64,000 nucleotides of DNA from Sorex araneus (Eukaryota; Chordata; Mammalia; Eulipotyphla; Soricidae): NCBI RefSeq assembly GCF_027595985.1, contig NC_073303.1, forward strand, positions 332,121,179 to 332,185,178, read 5' to 3'. Position 1 is the first letter of the stretch. Each line of letters starts with the position of its first letter. Of this stretch, positions 21,250-33,505 are shown piece after piece. The notes beneath the pieces were generated by a model, which ran no database searches, was not told the origin of the DNA, and worked only from the letters and a program-made list of their open reading frames with translations. The position numbers were made by a program, and so were the translations under genes.

Positions 21250-21430
21250 ATTTTAATAATAATGAACATTTACTAGATACTTGAAGACATGATAAGTCAT
21301 CTTATCTCCTCATTTTACAGATAAGAGAACTTAAGTTTACAGAGGATGAGTTACATTTCTGAGGGCATTCAGTTAGACATGAGGAAATTGTGGTGTCCAA
21401 ACTCTGGCAGTCTGACAGAACACACGTGTC
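21250..21430 (-). repeat. MIR-like ancient SINE
   Basis: Antisense. The pattern CATTTTACAGATAAGAGAAC and AGAGGATGAGTTACATTTCT follows the MIR core. Confidence 0.6.
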
Positions 21431-21865
21431 ACACTCCCTCTTTGCTTTACCCTAATAATTCACTCAATGAATAATCTTTTAAAAGCACCTACTGTGTAGC
21501 ACGGAGTGAACAGAATAAATGGGGTCCTTACAATCTGGTCTGAGATTTAAAATAGTCTGGTCTTAAAGTTCTGAAGAATTTGATATGATTTTCAGCTAGC
21601 AACTGAAGGAGACTCTTCAGTCTGGAACTCTTGTAAAGGTGACGCTGATGCCAGGGTTCTTGATGTGTGCATCTCCTCAAAAGCGTTGTAAGCGTTACAG
21701 GGATAGTGAATGCTGAAGAGCCTTTTATTATTGCTGTCAACTTGGAATAAAAGCCCCTGTACCAATCTTGCTGACGGTTTTCCCATGATAAAATAAAACT
21801 TTGTCAGATGTTCCATTTTTAAGAACTGACTCTAACCACTGATAGATGCAATATGCTTTAATTTA

Positions 21866-22041
21866 TTTGTGGTGCTGGTGGTAGGGGATTGGGACCATAC
21901 CTGGAAATGTTCAAGAGCTACTCCTGGCTATGTGCTTAGGGTGTCATGTCTGGTGGTGCATGGACTGCAGTGCCATGGATCAAGTCAGGGTGGACCATGT
22001 GTAAGGCCACATAGCTTACTCTCTTTACTATCTCTCAGCCC
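21866..22041 (-). repeat. Diverged SOR-like SINE
   Basis: Antisense. GAGCTACTCCTGGCTATGTG and ACTATCTCTCAGCCCCC are recognisable. Confidence 0.6.
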
Positions 22042-23028
22042 CCAAATATATTGTAAACAATAGCTTTATAAAATGGTTCTTAATACAAAATTTTTATTCC
22101 TTACTGCTAATAACAATTTTATTCCTTACTTCTAACTACAGAAAGCATCCAAAAATTGGGAGAAGTATCTTTCAATCAAGCAGTGATTTGATTTTAGTTA
22201 AGTCAATGATATTTGAAGATACAGTACATTGAAATGGTCTTGCCAAATGATTGCCTCAGGGACATTTGTAATTACATAGAATTGAATACCTACATATGAA
22301 TACCAAATTAAGATTTCCAAGAGATCGTAGGAGTTCTCTTACCCCCCAAATTTATCATGAATCAATACTGTTGCCCTGGTGACCCCAATCTCTGGTAGGG
22401 TAAACTTCTGAAGTTCTGGTGGCGTGACTTTTACTGACATTTCTCCATTTCTCAGGAATGGGAGACCTAGAGAATTCTAACTTAAATATGGAACTCTTGA
22501 AAAATTCTGCTAACCAGAGAGTGTATTTTGGGAAAGGTAAATGCCTTTGTAGATTGAAAAAAACAACACAGTATTATTTTTAAAAAAAGAAATGTGCTAT
22601 TAAACAGGAGACATTTAAAATGAAATATTAAAATGGACTTAGATATATTAATTATAATTCCCTTAATATTCTTGAATGACTTGGGCTTATAATTCAATAC
22701 TATATGATAATTACATGAGGTTGTATTGGACATCTGCTATTCTGGGTAAAAAACTAATTTGTCAGTGATTCTGTGGAAGAAACCAAACTTAATGAGGCCT
22801 CAATCACTTAATTGTGATATAAAACTGTTAGGAAGCTAACTTATGCTTATACTGGGATTAATTCTCCAAAGATAAACTAGTTCAACTTTATAGTTGATTA
22901 AATATACTTTCAAATATGGCCATTTCATAATATGCAGTGATAAATAGTAATCCCAGGAGTTGAACCTGTGATTTTAGTGTGATGACAAAGAATGTGGGGT
23001 ATTAAAATGAGAGGGCGTAATAATTGAA
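22042..23028. other. Intron 1, AT-rich unannotated
   Basis: No feature recognised. Confidence 0.4.
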
Positions 23029-23041
23029 CCTAAGTAGACTT

Positions 23042-23202
23042 ATTTTTTTTTCTTTTTGGGTCACACAGAGGTTATTCCTGGCTCATGCACTCAGGAATTA
23101 CTCCTGGCGGTGCTCAGGGGACCATATGGGATGCTGGGAATTGAACCTGGGTTGGCCACAGTTAAGGCAAACGCCCTACCTGCTGTGCTATCGCTCCAAC
23201 CC
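23042..23202 (-). repeat. SOR-type SINE
   Basis: Antisense copy with a small deletion in the distal body and a perfect 13-bp TSD CCTAAGTAGACTT (23029-23041 and 23203-23215). Confidence 0.92.
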
Positions 23203-23215
23203 CCTAAGTAGACTT

Positions 23216-24247
23216 GTTTTGAGAGTTACAAGTTAGTATAGATTAGTAGGTTAGAATGGTGTCTAGCACTTAATGAGAACTTAAGACATTTTTCTGAGTA
23301 GACTACTCTATGTTACTTCCTCCCACCAGTAATGCAGTCACCAGTTGAGAACCACTTATGTTACAGTAATCAAGTGATATAGTTAAAGTCATGAAGGTAA
23401 AAGTTCAGTTTTGAAATGAAAGTAATTTTCCAATTACTGGTGTATTCACAGCTGACCTGAGAACTAGAAGGGAGCCGTGCTCTCCATGGAGTGTTAGTGT
23501 TGGCTGAGCTCCAGCTTCCAGCTCTTGTTACTGCCATTATTGTAACATAGTCAAAAGTCAGCTCTTCCCGAAATGTAGGAACCACATTTATTGTGAAGCT
23601 TATAGTTATAGTGAAAGGGTAACATTTTCTCATTAGTTATCATGGTGACATAAAATGGGTAAATAGTTTTTAATTCACCTAGAAGCACTAATTTCAGGGG
23701 TCCTCTATTCTTTGAGTGCCTATGGATGATAACATAACATTTTAAAATATTTGTATCTCAGATTTACTGTGCACTTTTATCCAGCAAGGATGTGACATCA
23801 ATAAGTTAAAATCTAAAGCTAACTTGCCTCTAGTTAACTTTTAAGACAGATGTATGTGTGTGGATTTTTTTCTATAGAGCATCGTGGCTATTTCCTATGG
23901 TGATAATTTTCCATTAATCTGTCATATTTCTGTTTCGTTTATTTATAATTGGGTCACCAGGTCCTAACTAGCTTTTATTTATATTTATATAGCTTGTTAT
24001 TTGAATATATTCAATATTTAGCCTCTGTCTGCAAGGAGCTTACAGTTTGCAAGGAGGGAGTCTGATTGGCTGGTACTTGGGATTTGAGGGAGAAGGTAGG
24101 AGGTGTCCTCTTTGAGTTTGTGACAAATGCTGCTAGAGGACCCAAGAGGAGAGGACAATGTGTCTAAAGACGGAGTATGTTTATTTGGAGGGGAGATGTG
24201 AATTATTCATTAACTTGAATTGTATTCCAGATGTTAGATCACATCAC
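23216..24247. other. Intron 1, unannotated
   Basis: No feature recognised. Confidence 0.4.
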
Positions 24248-24575
24248 ACAGCTCTCGGCATCTGTGGGGGATTGGTTCCAGGACCCCTATCAGTTTCTCA
24301 AGTCTTAAATAAAATGTGATTTGCATATAATCTTCACATACACCCCCATAATCTCTGAATCATCTCTAGGTTTCTCACAATCCTAAATACAATATAAATG
24401 CAATGCAATATAAATAGGGTTTTTTTATGATTTTGCTTTAAAAAAAGAAAGAAATGTCTAGACCAATTTGATCCAGATGAAACCATCATAGGACTCTTAG
24501 CACCATATTTGTATTTGATTGTGGCTGGTTGACTACAGGTAGAATTCGGATATGGGGAACCAACTCTGCTCTAAC
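24248..24575. mobile_element. Tigger-like DNA transposon remnant
   Basis: GTGGGGGATTGGTTCCAGGA near one end and GTGGCTGGTTGACTACAGGT plus GATATGGGGAACCAACTCTG near the other match the two ends of an old mammalian Tigger/pogo-type non-autonomous element. It has no coding capacity. Confidence 0.6.
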
Positions 24576-25248
24576 AGGATGAAGTACTTAAAGAGAAAAA
24601 TGGTGCATCAGAGCATCCCTGAAATCTTCAGGCACAGACATTTTTAGATGAGAGAAAATTGAATTCAGTTTTCTCAAACTTTGTCTGCTTACATTAATTA
24701 GCTTACATTAATTAGCCCATCATTTATGAATTATATTGCTTTGAATTATAGTATGTGAATTATATTATTTTGCTTTGGCATTAGTTGTTTGAATAATCCA
24801 AACATGACAATTTTTAAAGATAAGAAGATGTAGCTATTTCATTGATTAGTTAATTTGAACCAAGATCATTTTGTGTGTGTTTTCAGAGACAGAGGAATTA
24901 GCTAGGTTCATTGTAAAATCTGAGACAGAGACCCAAGTCTTCATCCAGACTCTCTTATTATTAACATGACTACATGAATGTCCCTTTTGGAGGAAAGGAA
25001 AGCACATCTGCCCCCTGGAGTTAGCCACTGATAAAGGAGAGGTGGCCACAGTTTGGAGTAATATGATATTAACTTTTCTTCTATTTTAAGCTAAGGTTGG
25101 TTTCTGGGGAAATTTTTGTTTAGCCTTATTTACCAATTTTGGGGTAGAGCTAATAAAAATTCTTTTTAATTTTGTTGGGCTGTAAAGGAAAAAAGAAATA
25201 GGAAAAAATTATTTCTCTTTGTCCTGGAAGTAGGTAGCTTTAAGCATG
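24576..25248. other. Intron 1, unannotated
   Basis: Only a short local duplication (TTACATTAATTAG twice near 24690-24715) stands out. Confidence 0.4.
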
Positions 25249-25269
25249 AGAAATACAAATGTCTGGGAG

Positions 25270-25723
25270 GCAATCCCAATGAGAAAGCCACAGTTAAAGA
25301 AATCATTGCTGAAAAGTTCCCAGAGCTCGAACAGGCAGATGTTCAGATCCTAGGAGCCAGAAGGGTGCCAGCTAGAAGGGACCCTAATAAAAAGACTCCA
25401 AGATATATCATAGTCAGAATGATGGATGCCATGGATAGGGATACAATACTGCAAGCAGCAAGGTCAAAAAAAGAAATCACATACAAGGGAGCACCCCTTA
25501 GATTCACAGTAGACTTATCATAGGAAACCCTCCAAGCCAGAAGACAATGGTGGGATATAGTGAAAAAACTCAATGAAATGAACGCCTCACCAAGAATACT
25601 TTATCCAGCTAAGCTCTCACTGAAACTCGAAGGAACCATACACAATTTCATGGATAACCAACAACTAAGGAACTTCATAGACTCAAAACCAACCTTAAAA
25701 GAAGGACTAACAGGGCTTTTGTA
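25270..25723 (+). pseudogene. L1 ORF1 C-terminal half, decayed
   Basis: One frame reads NEKATVKEIIAEKFPELEQA, then PRYIIVRMMDAMDRDTILQA and ITYKGAPLRFTVDLS, the RRM of the ORF1 RNA-binding chaperone. An in-frame stop follows. The C-terminal domain continues as QARRQWWDIVKKLNEMNASP to LKEGLTGLL and a stop. The N-terminal coiled coil is lost to truncation. Confidence 0.8.
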
Positions 25724-25766
25724 AGACAAGGAAAAACCCTACAAGAACAACAAACCCCACAGAAAA

Positions 25767-28700
25767 ATGACACAAAATCCCATGACAATAGTCTCTTTCA
25801 ATGTCAATGGCCTAAATGCACCAATTAAAAGTTGGCAAAATGGATTCGGAAACAAAACCCAACATTCTGCTGCCTACAAGAAACACACCTGAACAGTCAG
25901 AGCAAACACAGACTCAAAGTCAAAGGATGGAAAACAATCCTGCAAGCAAACAACTCCCTCAAAAAAGCTGGGGTGCGGCGCACCTTCCGCCCAGAGATGA
26001 ACCAAGAGCCGCGGCACGAGAAGCAGAGCCTCCCGCCTACTGACTGTGATCCTGAGGTCTCCTAACCCATTTTGGCACCAGAGCAGATTCTTGCAGCCAT
26101 GCATTTTGACTGTGAACTGAACTATAACCTCGTGAGCCCGGGGAGGGATTTTTTCCCCTCTCCACCCCATTTTTCTGAGCGAAAATGGCGGCAGCGGCAG
26201 CAGCCACGCGGTGAGAGCCACCCTCTAAGACCCCTCCACCAGGAGGTAGGACTTTCTTTAGTGACGTAGCCTGTAGGTGATCCTGGGAGGGGAGGTGTTC
26301 CCGGCGCGCCTTCCGCCCAGAGATGAACCAAGAGCCGCGGCACGAGAAGCAGAGCCTCCCGCCTACTGACTGTGATCCTGAGGTCTCCTAACCCATTTTG
26401 GCACCAGAGCAGATTCTTGCAGCCATCCATTTTGAATGTGAACTGAGCTAAAATATTAGAAACCCAAAACCGCGCGGCCGCGATAGACTCAAAGTCTTCA
26501 CTTTTACCAAAGAAGAGAAATTATTAGATGACGCTTATTCAGCAGGCCTGATTGTTGGGGGAAATTTCCAATCAACAATAGTGAGTTCTGTATGGAAATA
26601 TGAAATGTACTCAATATATAGAGAGAATAATGGGAATATCATCAGCTACTAAGATGGGGGGTGGGGTGGGAGGGGGGTGTATTGGGGTTATTGGTGGTGG
26701 AACGGGTGCACTGGTGAAGGGATGGTGGTTTAATCAGTATTTGACTGTGACTTAAACCTGAAAGCTTTGTATTTTTTTTTCTTGTTTTCACGGTGGTTCA
26801 ATAAAATATTTCTTTAAAAAAAAAAAAGCTGGGGTGGCCATAGTAGTATCCGACAACATAGATTTCAGGTTGAAAAAGATTAGAAGGGACAGCGAGAATC
26901 ACTTCCTATTTATCAAGGGATATGTACAATAGGAAGAAATCACACTCTTAAACGTATACGCACCTAATGAGCGACCAGCTAAATACTTAAAACAAGTCCT
27001 AACAGACTTTAAGGAGGACATTGCTAGCAACACAATAGTAGTCGGAGACTTCAACACCGCCTTATCACCTCTGGATATATCGACAAGAATAAAACTCACC
27101 AAGGAAATACTGACAATGAAGGAAAAAATAGAAGAGGGAGACCTAATAGACCTATACAGGGCTTTACACCCCAAAAAGAAAGAATACACATTCTTTTCCA
27201 GTGCACATGGAACATTTTCCAAAATAGACCATGTACTGGGCCACAAAACAAACCTCAATAGAATAGGAAAAATAGAAATTGTATCAATTACCTCCTCAGA
27301 CCAAGATGCGCTGAAGATAGAAGCTAACCACACACAGACGCAGAGAATCAAAGCAAACACCTGGAAATTAAACAGTTCAGTGTTGAACAGTGAGTGGGTC
27401 AGGAAGGAAATCAAGGAAGAAATCAAGAGATACCTCGAAACAAATGAAAATTAAGACACAAGCTACCAAAACCTATGGGACACAGCTAAAGCTGTGTTAA
27501 GGGGAAAATTTATAGCTCTGCATGCATTTCTTAGGAAGGAAGAAAGGGCCTACACAGATAGCTTGACTTCACAGCTCAAGGCCTTAGAAAAGACCAGAAA
27601 AAAGGAACGCAAACCAGAGCAAAGGAAGGAAATAATAAAAATTAGAGCAGAAATTAATGACATGGAAACCCAGAAAACAACCCGAAAGGTCAATGAAACC
27701 AAGAGCTGGTTCTTTGAGAAAATAAACAAGACTGATAAACCGCTATCAAGACTCACAAAGAAAGAGAGAGAGAAAACCCTAATAAACTGAATCAGGAATG
27801 AAAAGGGGAACATCACAACAGAAACCAATGAAATTCAAAAGATTATCAGAGACTACTTTGAAAGTCTATATGCCACGAAACAAGAGAACCTAAAAGAAAT
27901 GGATGAATTCCTTGACTCCTACAATATCCCAGGACTGAACCAAGAAGACTTGGAATACCTGAATAGACCCATTAATATTAAGGAAATTGAAACTGTAATC
28001 AAAAGTCTCCCCCAAAACAAAAGCCCAGGTCCAGATGGATTCACTGGCGAATTCTTCCAAACATTTAAAGAAGACTTGTTGCCAATTCTCCTCAAGCTTT
28101 TCCAGGAAATTGAAAAAACAGGAACTCTCCCAAATAGTTTCTATGAAGCACATATATCCCTAATACCAAAAGCAAACAAAGACACCTCTAAGAAAGAAAA
28201 TTATAGACCAATATCCCTGATGAACACCAATGCGAAGATCCTCAACAAAATATTAGCAAATAGGATCCAACAACTCATCAAAAAGATCATACACCATGAC
28301 CAAGTGGGATTCATCCCGGGGATGCAAGGATGGTTTAACATTCGGAAAATAATCAACATAATCCATTATATCAACAAAAGTAAAGATAAAAACCATATGA
28401 TCATATCAGTAGATGCAGAGAAAGCATTTGACAAGATACAGCACCCGTTTATGATGAAAACTCTTGCCAAAATGGGTATAGAAGGGACTTTCCTCAAGAT
28501 AGTCAAAGCCATCTACCACGAACCTATGGCAAGCATTATCATCAAGGGGGAAAAACTAAGGGCCTTTCCTCTAAGATCAAGGACAAGACAAGGATGCCCA
28601 CTCTCACCACTTCTCTTCAGTATAGTCCTGGAAGTACTTGCGATAGCTGTTAGACAAGAAAAAGATATCAAGGGCATCCAGATAGGGAAGGAAGAAATCA

Positions 28701-30402
28701 AACTCTCACTATTTGCAGAGATATGATACTATATCTAGAGAAGCCTAAATCCTTTACTACTTAGATACAATAGACTTGTACAGTAAAGTTGCAGGCTATA
28801 AAATTAATACCCCAAAATCCATGACCTTCCTATATGCAAACAATGAGACAGAGGAAAGGAACATGAAAAAAGCAATCCCATTCACAACTGTGCCCCAGAA
28901 AATCAAATACCTCGGAATCAGCTTAACTAAGGAAGTAAAAGACCTCTACAAAGAAAACTACAAGACACTACTCCATGAAATAAAAGAGGACTTGAGGAAA
29001 TGAAAACATATCCCTTGCTCATGGTTAGGGAGAATCAACATTGTCAAAATGGCAATACTTCCCAAAACACTGTAAAATTCAACACAATCCCTATAAGGAT
29101 ACCCATGACATTCTTCAAAGAAATGGAACAACAAATGCCCACGGATTGCTAAAACAATTCTTGGGAAAAAGATGATGGGAGGCATCACCCTCCCAACCTC
29201 AACTTTACTGTAAAGTGGTAATAATCAAAACAGCATGGTACTGGAACAAAGGCAGAGCCTCAGACGAATGGAACAGGGTGGAATATCCCTACAAACAACC
29301 CCAAATGTATGATCATCTAATCTTTGATAAGGGAGCAAGAGATGTGAAGTGGAGCAAGGAAAGCCTCTTTAACAAATGGTGCTGGCACAACTGGACAACC
29401 ACATGCAAAAGAATGGGCTTAGATCTCGACCTGACACCATGCACAAAAATCAGATCAAAATGGATTAAGGACCTCAACATCAGACCACAAACCATAAGGT
29501 ACATTGAAGACAAGGTTGGCAAAACCCTCCATGATATTGAAGCTAACGGTTTCTTCAAAGATGACATGCAACTGACCAACCAAGAGGAAACAGAGATCAA
29601 CAAATGGGACTACATTAAACTAAGAAGCTTCTGCACCGCAAAAGATACAGTGACCAGAATACAAAGATAGTCTACAGAATGGGAAAGGATATTCACCCAA
29701 TACCCATCCAATAAGGGGTTGATATCAAGGGTATATAAGGCACTGATTGAACTCTACAAGAAAACATCCAACCCCATCAGAAAATGGGGTGAAGAAATGA
29801 ACAGAAACTTTCCCAATGAAGAAATACAAATGGCCAAAAGGCACATGAAAAAGTGCTCTATATCACTAATCATCAGGGAGATGCAGATCAAAACAACTAT
29901 GAGATACCACCTCACACCACAGAGACTGGCACACATCCAAAAGAACAAAAGCAACCACTGTTGGAGAGGATGTGGGGAGAAAGGGACCCTTCTACACTGC
30001 TGGTGGGAATGCTGACTGGTTCAGCCCTTCTGGAAAACAATATGGACGCTTCTCAGAAAATTAGAAATTGAATTCCCATTTGACCCAGCAATACCACTCC
30101 TGGGAATATACCCTGAAGAAGCAAAAAAGTATAGTCGAAATGACATCTGAACTTACATGTTCATCGCAGCACTGTTTACAATAGCCAGAATCTGGAAAAA
30201 ACCTGAGTGCCGGAGAACAGATGACTGGTTAAAGAAACTCTGGTACATCTATACAATGGAATACTATGCAGCTGTTAGAAAAAATGAAGTCATGAACTTT
30301 GCATATAAGTGGATCAACATGGAAAGTATCATGCTAAGTGAAATGAGTCAGAAAGAGAGAGACAGACATAGAAAGATTGCAATCACATGTGGAATATAAA
30401 AT
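25767..30402 (+). pseudogene. L1 ORF2 endonuclease-reverse transcriptase, decayed
   Basis: ATG at 25767 starts the endonuclease (SFNVNGLNAPI; then FCCLQETHLN in a shifted frame). The reading frame is split at 25976-26821 by another retroposon. It resumes with GVAIVVSDNIDFRLKKIRRD. The RT domain is the longest intact part (27899-28726: [15 protein letters not shown], motif [12 protein letters not shown], motif [14 protein letters not shown]). The catalytic FADD box at 28712-28722 has lost one base, shifting the frame inside the active site. The C-terminus (29719-30399) keeps the [17 protein letters not shown] cysteine-histidine motif. Multiple stops; dead copy. Confidence 0.88.
25976..26821 (+). 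mobile_element. L1-tailed GC-headed retroposon, copy 2
   Basis: An 846-bp insertion into L1 ORF2 with a 15-bp perfect TSD AAAAAAGCTGGGGTG (25961-25975 and 26822-26836). The 5' half is GC-rich and holds two copies of a 143-bp block (25983-26125 and 26309-26451, 326 bp apart), with AAAATGGCGGC (26181-26191, YY1-like) between them. The 3' half (CAGCAGGCCTGATTGTTGGG, TTATTGGTGGTGGAACGGGT, GTGGTTCAATAAAATA, A tail) resembles the shrew L1 3'UTR. No long ORF. It may be an internally deleted L1 (5'UTR monomers joined to the 3'UTR) or an SVA-like composite. Confidence 0.85.
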
Positions 30403-30845
30403 AACAGAATAGGAGACTAATGTCCAAGAATAGTAGAAATATATACCACTAGGTTGGCTCCATGGCTTGGAAGTTGGTCTCACATGCTGGGGGAAAAGGC
30501 TGCTTAGATAGAGAAGGGAACACCAAGTAAAATGTGGTTGGAGATCCCGCCCGGGAAGGGAGATGTGCGCTGAAAGTAGACTAGAGACTGAACACAATGG
30601 CCACTCAATACCCGTATTGCAAACCACAACACCCAATTGGAGAGAGAGAGATCAAAAGGGAGTACCCTGCCACAGAGGCAGGGTGGGGTGGGGGGAGATG
30701 GGATGGGGTATACTGGGTTTATTGGTGATGGAGAATGGGCACTGGTGGAGGGATGTGTTTGTGAACATTGTATGAGGGAAAAACAAGTTCTAACATATGT
30801 GAATGTGTATCTGCACCCTCATGGTTATTCACTAATTAAAGAATA

Positions 30846-31068
30846 AAAAAGAATTCAATGGTGAGAAAGATATATATATATATACATATGTATATGTATG
30901 TATATATACATATGTATATATATGTATATATATACATATGTACATATGTATATATACCAACAGTATCATAAGCTCAAATGAAAGTGTATGATTATTATGT
31001 GAAATTATAAAAGCTGACCAAAAAAGCATGAACTGCAAAATTAAAAGAACACAAAAAGGAGAAAAAAA
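30846..31068 (+). mobile_element. Probable L1 3'-transduced segment
   Basis: Non-L1 sequence between the L1 3' end and the downstream TSD copy. It contains an AT microsatellite, an ATTAAA polyadenylation-type signal (about 31040) and ends in an A-rich run (GGAGAAAAAAAAG). Confidence 0.6.
30869..30956 (+). repeat. (TA)n/(ATATGT)n microsatellite
   Basis: Alternating TATATA and CATATGTA blocks, largely self-complementary. Confidence 0.85.
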
Positions 31069-31083
31069 AGAAATACAAATGTC

Positions 31084-31519
31084 AGACATATGTCTTTATA
31101 AATTTAACTTAAAACAAAAAGCAACCTTGGAGAGAATGAAACTTTTAGTTGAAAACTTAATGGAGTGGATATACTTGTTGAACTGTGATGCACAGCTGAA
31201 ATTTAGGGTTAATTCAAGGTTACCTAATATCTGTCATCAATTTTTACAGTCCCAAATACATTGAGACAAATATTCAGTAACAGATAAGCATGTCGGTGTC
31301 AACTGGTTGTCAACCAAATTGAACCCACATCATACATTGCTCTGTGACTAAATTAAACCTCCCTACTATTACCCTCCCCTGAATTCTCACTTTGGATAGT
31401 GACTTTATATCTTTTGAAACAGTGGTCTCTATGCAGACCTAAAGCTGTTCTGTATTTTATAGACATTCAGATCCTGTGGTATTTATTTTGTACTTCAAAG
31501 CTTCTATCACCACCTCTGC
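31084..31519. other. Intron 1, unannotated
   Basis: No feature recognised. Confidence 0.4.
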
Positions 31520-31660
31520 CCAGATACTCACAAAACCTTCCTGTTATTAAGTTCCTAGTATGTGTTGAGTGTTTTCCATTTATCAGTTCACTTTGCCCTT
31601 CCAACAGTCTGTAAGATAGGAATTAATAAGCCCCATCTTATCTGACATTGAGAGGCAGAC
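31520..31660 (-). repeat. MIR-like ancient SINE
   Basis: Antisense, weak: CCAACAGTCTGTAAGATAGG then AATAAGCCCCATCTTATC and AGAGGCAGACAGGG. Confidence 0.45.
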
Positions 31661-31724
31661 AGGGTTTATACTCCAGTGCATTGGTAAAGTGCAAAACTTG
31701 TCTTGAATTACAAGGCTCTTGGGA

Positions 31725-31992
31725 AGGGGCTTCCCAAGTGGTGCTCAGGAGGCCTGGAGACCCCACCTGTGATTCTCAGCCAACCAGGCAGGTTTGGTGT
31801 GAGGGACTGAAGATGTAGTGCTCAGCTTCTGCTGTGCCGGGGATTGCCTAGGTCATCCCCATGGTGCTTGTGGGCCTCGGGGTTGCATATGATGGTGCTT
31901 GCTGGGGACCATGTAGTGCTGGGATCAAACCAGGTTGGAAGAATGAAAGCAGTGTGTTTTAACTTAATCCCTGTACTATTTATCTGGCCCAT
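31725..31992 (-). repeat. Older, longer SOR-related SINE
   Basis: About 270 bp antisense, with an extended body (GGTGCTTGTGGGCCTCGGGG, GGGGACCATGTAGTGCTGGG) ending CCCTGTACTATTTATCTGGC. It resembles the long form at 60960-61228. Confidence 0.55.
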
Positions 31993-32385
31993 GTCTAAGT
32001 CTTTTCCTTCCAAAAGCCAAGCTTTACCATTACTCTGGCTTCTGACCTTGGGAAAAGAATTCTTCAAGATATCACAACTAAGGGGATGCCCAGATATTTC
32101 ACTACCTTGGTGGCATATTGTGCAGGCCACAGGTCACACAGATTTCCACATGGAAGCAACACCTTAGCAGATCCCACAGATTATCAAATTGAACCTTGGA
32201 TCTCTGGCCAGCAATGTCTCGTAGGAGACTTGGACCCAGGTGGCCCTGAACATTTGACCAAGAAGTATCAGGGCAGACTTTTCTGATTCTTACCACCACC
32301 CAGGCCTGTGACTGTAGGTAGTGGTGGCAGGGCAAGTCAGGACAATTTACAAGATTGCTCAAAGCAGAGGGTATTTCTCAGCCTA
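31993..32385. other. Intron 1, unannotated
   Basis: No feature recognised. Confidence 0.4.
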
Positions 32386-32620
32386 AAATTTTTTTAATTA
32401 AAGAACTGTGATTTACAAAATTATTGATAGGTAATTTTGAGGCATACAATTTTCCAACACTAATCCCACCACCAGTGTCAACTTCCCTCCACAAGAGTTT
32501 CCATGCCATCTTGACAGGCACGTTTCAGAGTTTGGTGGTTGTAGTTAGGTTTCATGATTTCATTGTTGTTGAGTGTGTGCTTTGGATATGTAGCAATACC
32601 ACTCTTCCACATCAGCAGTA
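32386..32620 (-). mobile_element. Old L1 3'-end fragment
   Basis: Antisense. GGCATACAATTTTCCAACAC and AATCCCACCACCAGTGTCAA are hallmarks of the older shrew L1 3'UTR. Confidence 0.6.
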
Positions 32621-33154
32621 CACCCAAAGCCTCTGATCCCTGTTCCCCCATTACTTCCTGTTCTTGCTTCCCCCGCCGTGAGTTGATTCCTTTTCCCAGC
32701 TCTTTTGGAAGCAATGACACACCTTTACAGTGGATTGGACATAAGTGTTTTGTTCTATCAGTAAAGGCCATTCAAGAGCAGAACTGCATCAGGGCAGATG
32801 CTAGATGGAGCAGCATATGGCTATTCAGTAGCACCAAGAACAGCTTGGAAGAAAGGTGGGAACTCAGTCTAGCCTCTGTCTGAAGTCCTTCACCAGACTC
32901 TTGGGAAACTCTGAATAAACTTGTTCTGTTCAATTTGTCATTTTCACTGTCAGTGCCAATATTAAAGGCTCCAAGTCCAAATACCTTTTATTTTGTTGTT
33001 TGAGATTGAAATTCTCAAAACACACACCCTTAGGAGCATGGAGTCTTTGCTGATTCTCAGGTTGGCTGCGTCTGTGCTGTCTTCTCTCTCTGAAAGTCTC
33101 TCCCTCAAACTTTGGCAGTAAATTACCTTGTTTTGTTTTACTTTGCTTCCCTCC
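32621..33154. other. Intron 1, unannotated
   Basis: No feature recognised. Confidence 0.4.
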
Positions 33155-33303
33155 CTGGTTTGGGGGGAGGAGGCACATCCAGTGTCACTCAGAGCTTACT
33201 GGTGGCTCTGTGCTCAATGATCATTCTGGAAGTGCTCAGGGTAGAAATTCGAGTAGACTGCACATAAGGCAAGTGTCTTACCCTTAGTACTCTCTCTGGA
33301 CCA
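33155..33303 (-). repeat. Diverged SOR-like SINE
   Basis: Antisense. GCTTACTGGTGGCTCTGTGC to TTAGTACTCTCTCTGGACC. Confidence 0.65.
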
Positions 33304-33505
33304 TTTTACTCTATTTTTGATTGTTGTCAAATTAGAGATGAATATACTTGAAAGAGCCAAGGCCTTTCAGAGATTTATTATGAAAAACAGCCCTTTTCTC
33401 CCTGCCCTGCCATCATTTCACCATTTTCAGTTTCCCAAAGACTTCTTTACTTATTTTAAAAGCATTTTTATTTTGGCATTTACTTGTCTTTCAGTTTTCT
33501 TTCTT

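Larger units (their letters stand above)
25264..31068 (+). mobile_element. 5'-truncated shrew L1 with probable 3' transduction
   Basis: L1 begins within ORF1 (about 25264), runs through ORF2 and the 3'UTR, reaches its own A-rich 3' end at about 30845 and continues for another 223 bp to an A-rich stretch. A 15-bp perfect duplication AGAAATACAAATGTC flanks the whole unit (25249-25263 and 31069-31083). The length without the nested retroposon is about 4.96 kb. Confidence 0.8.
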
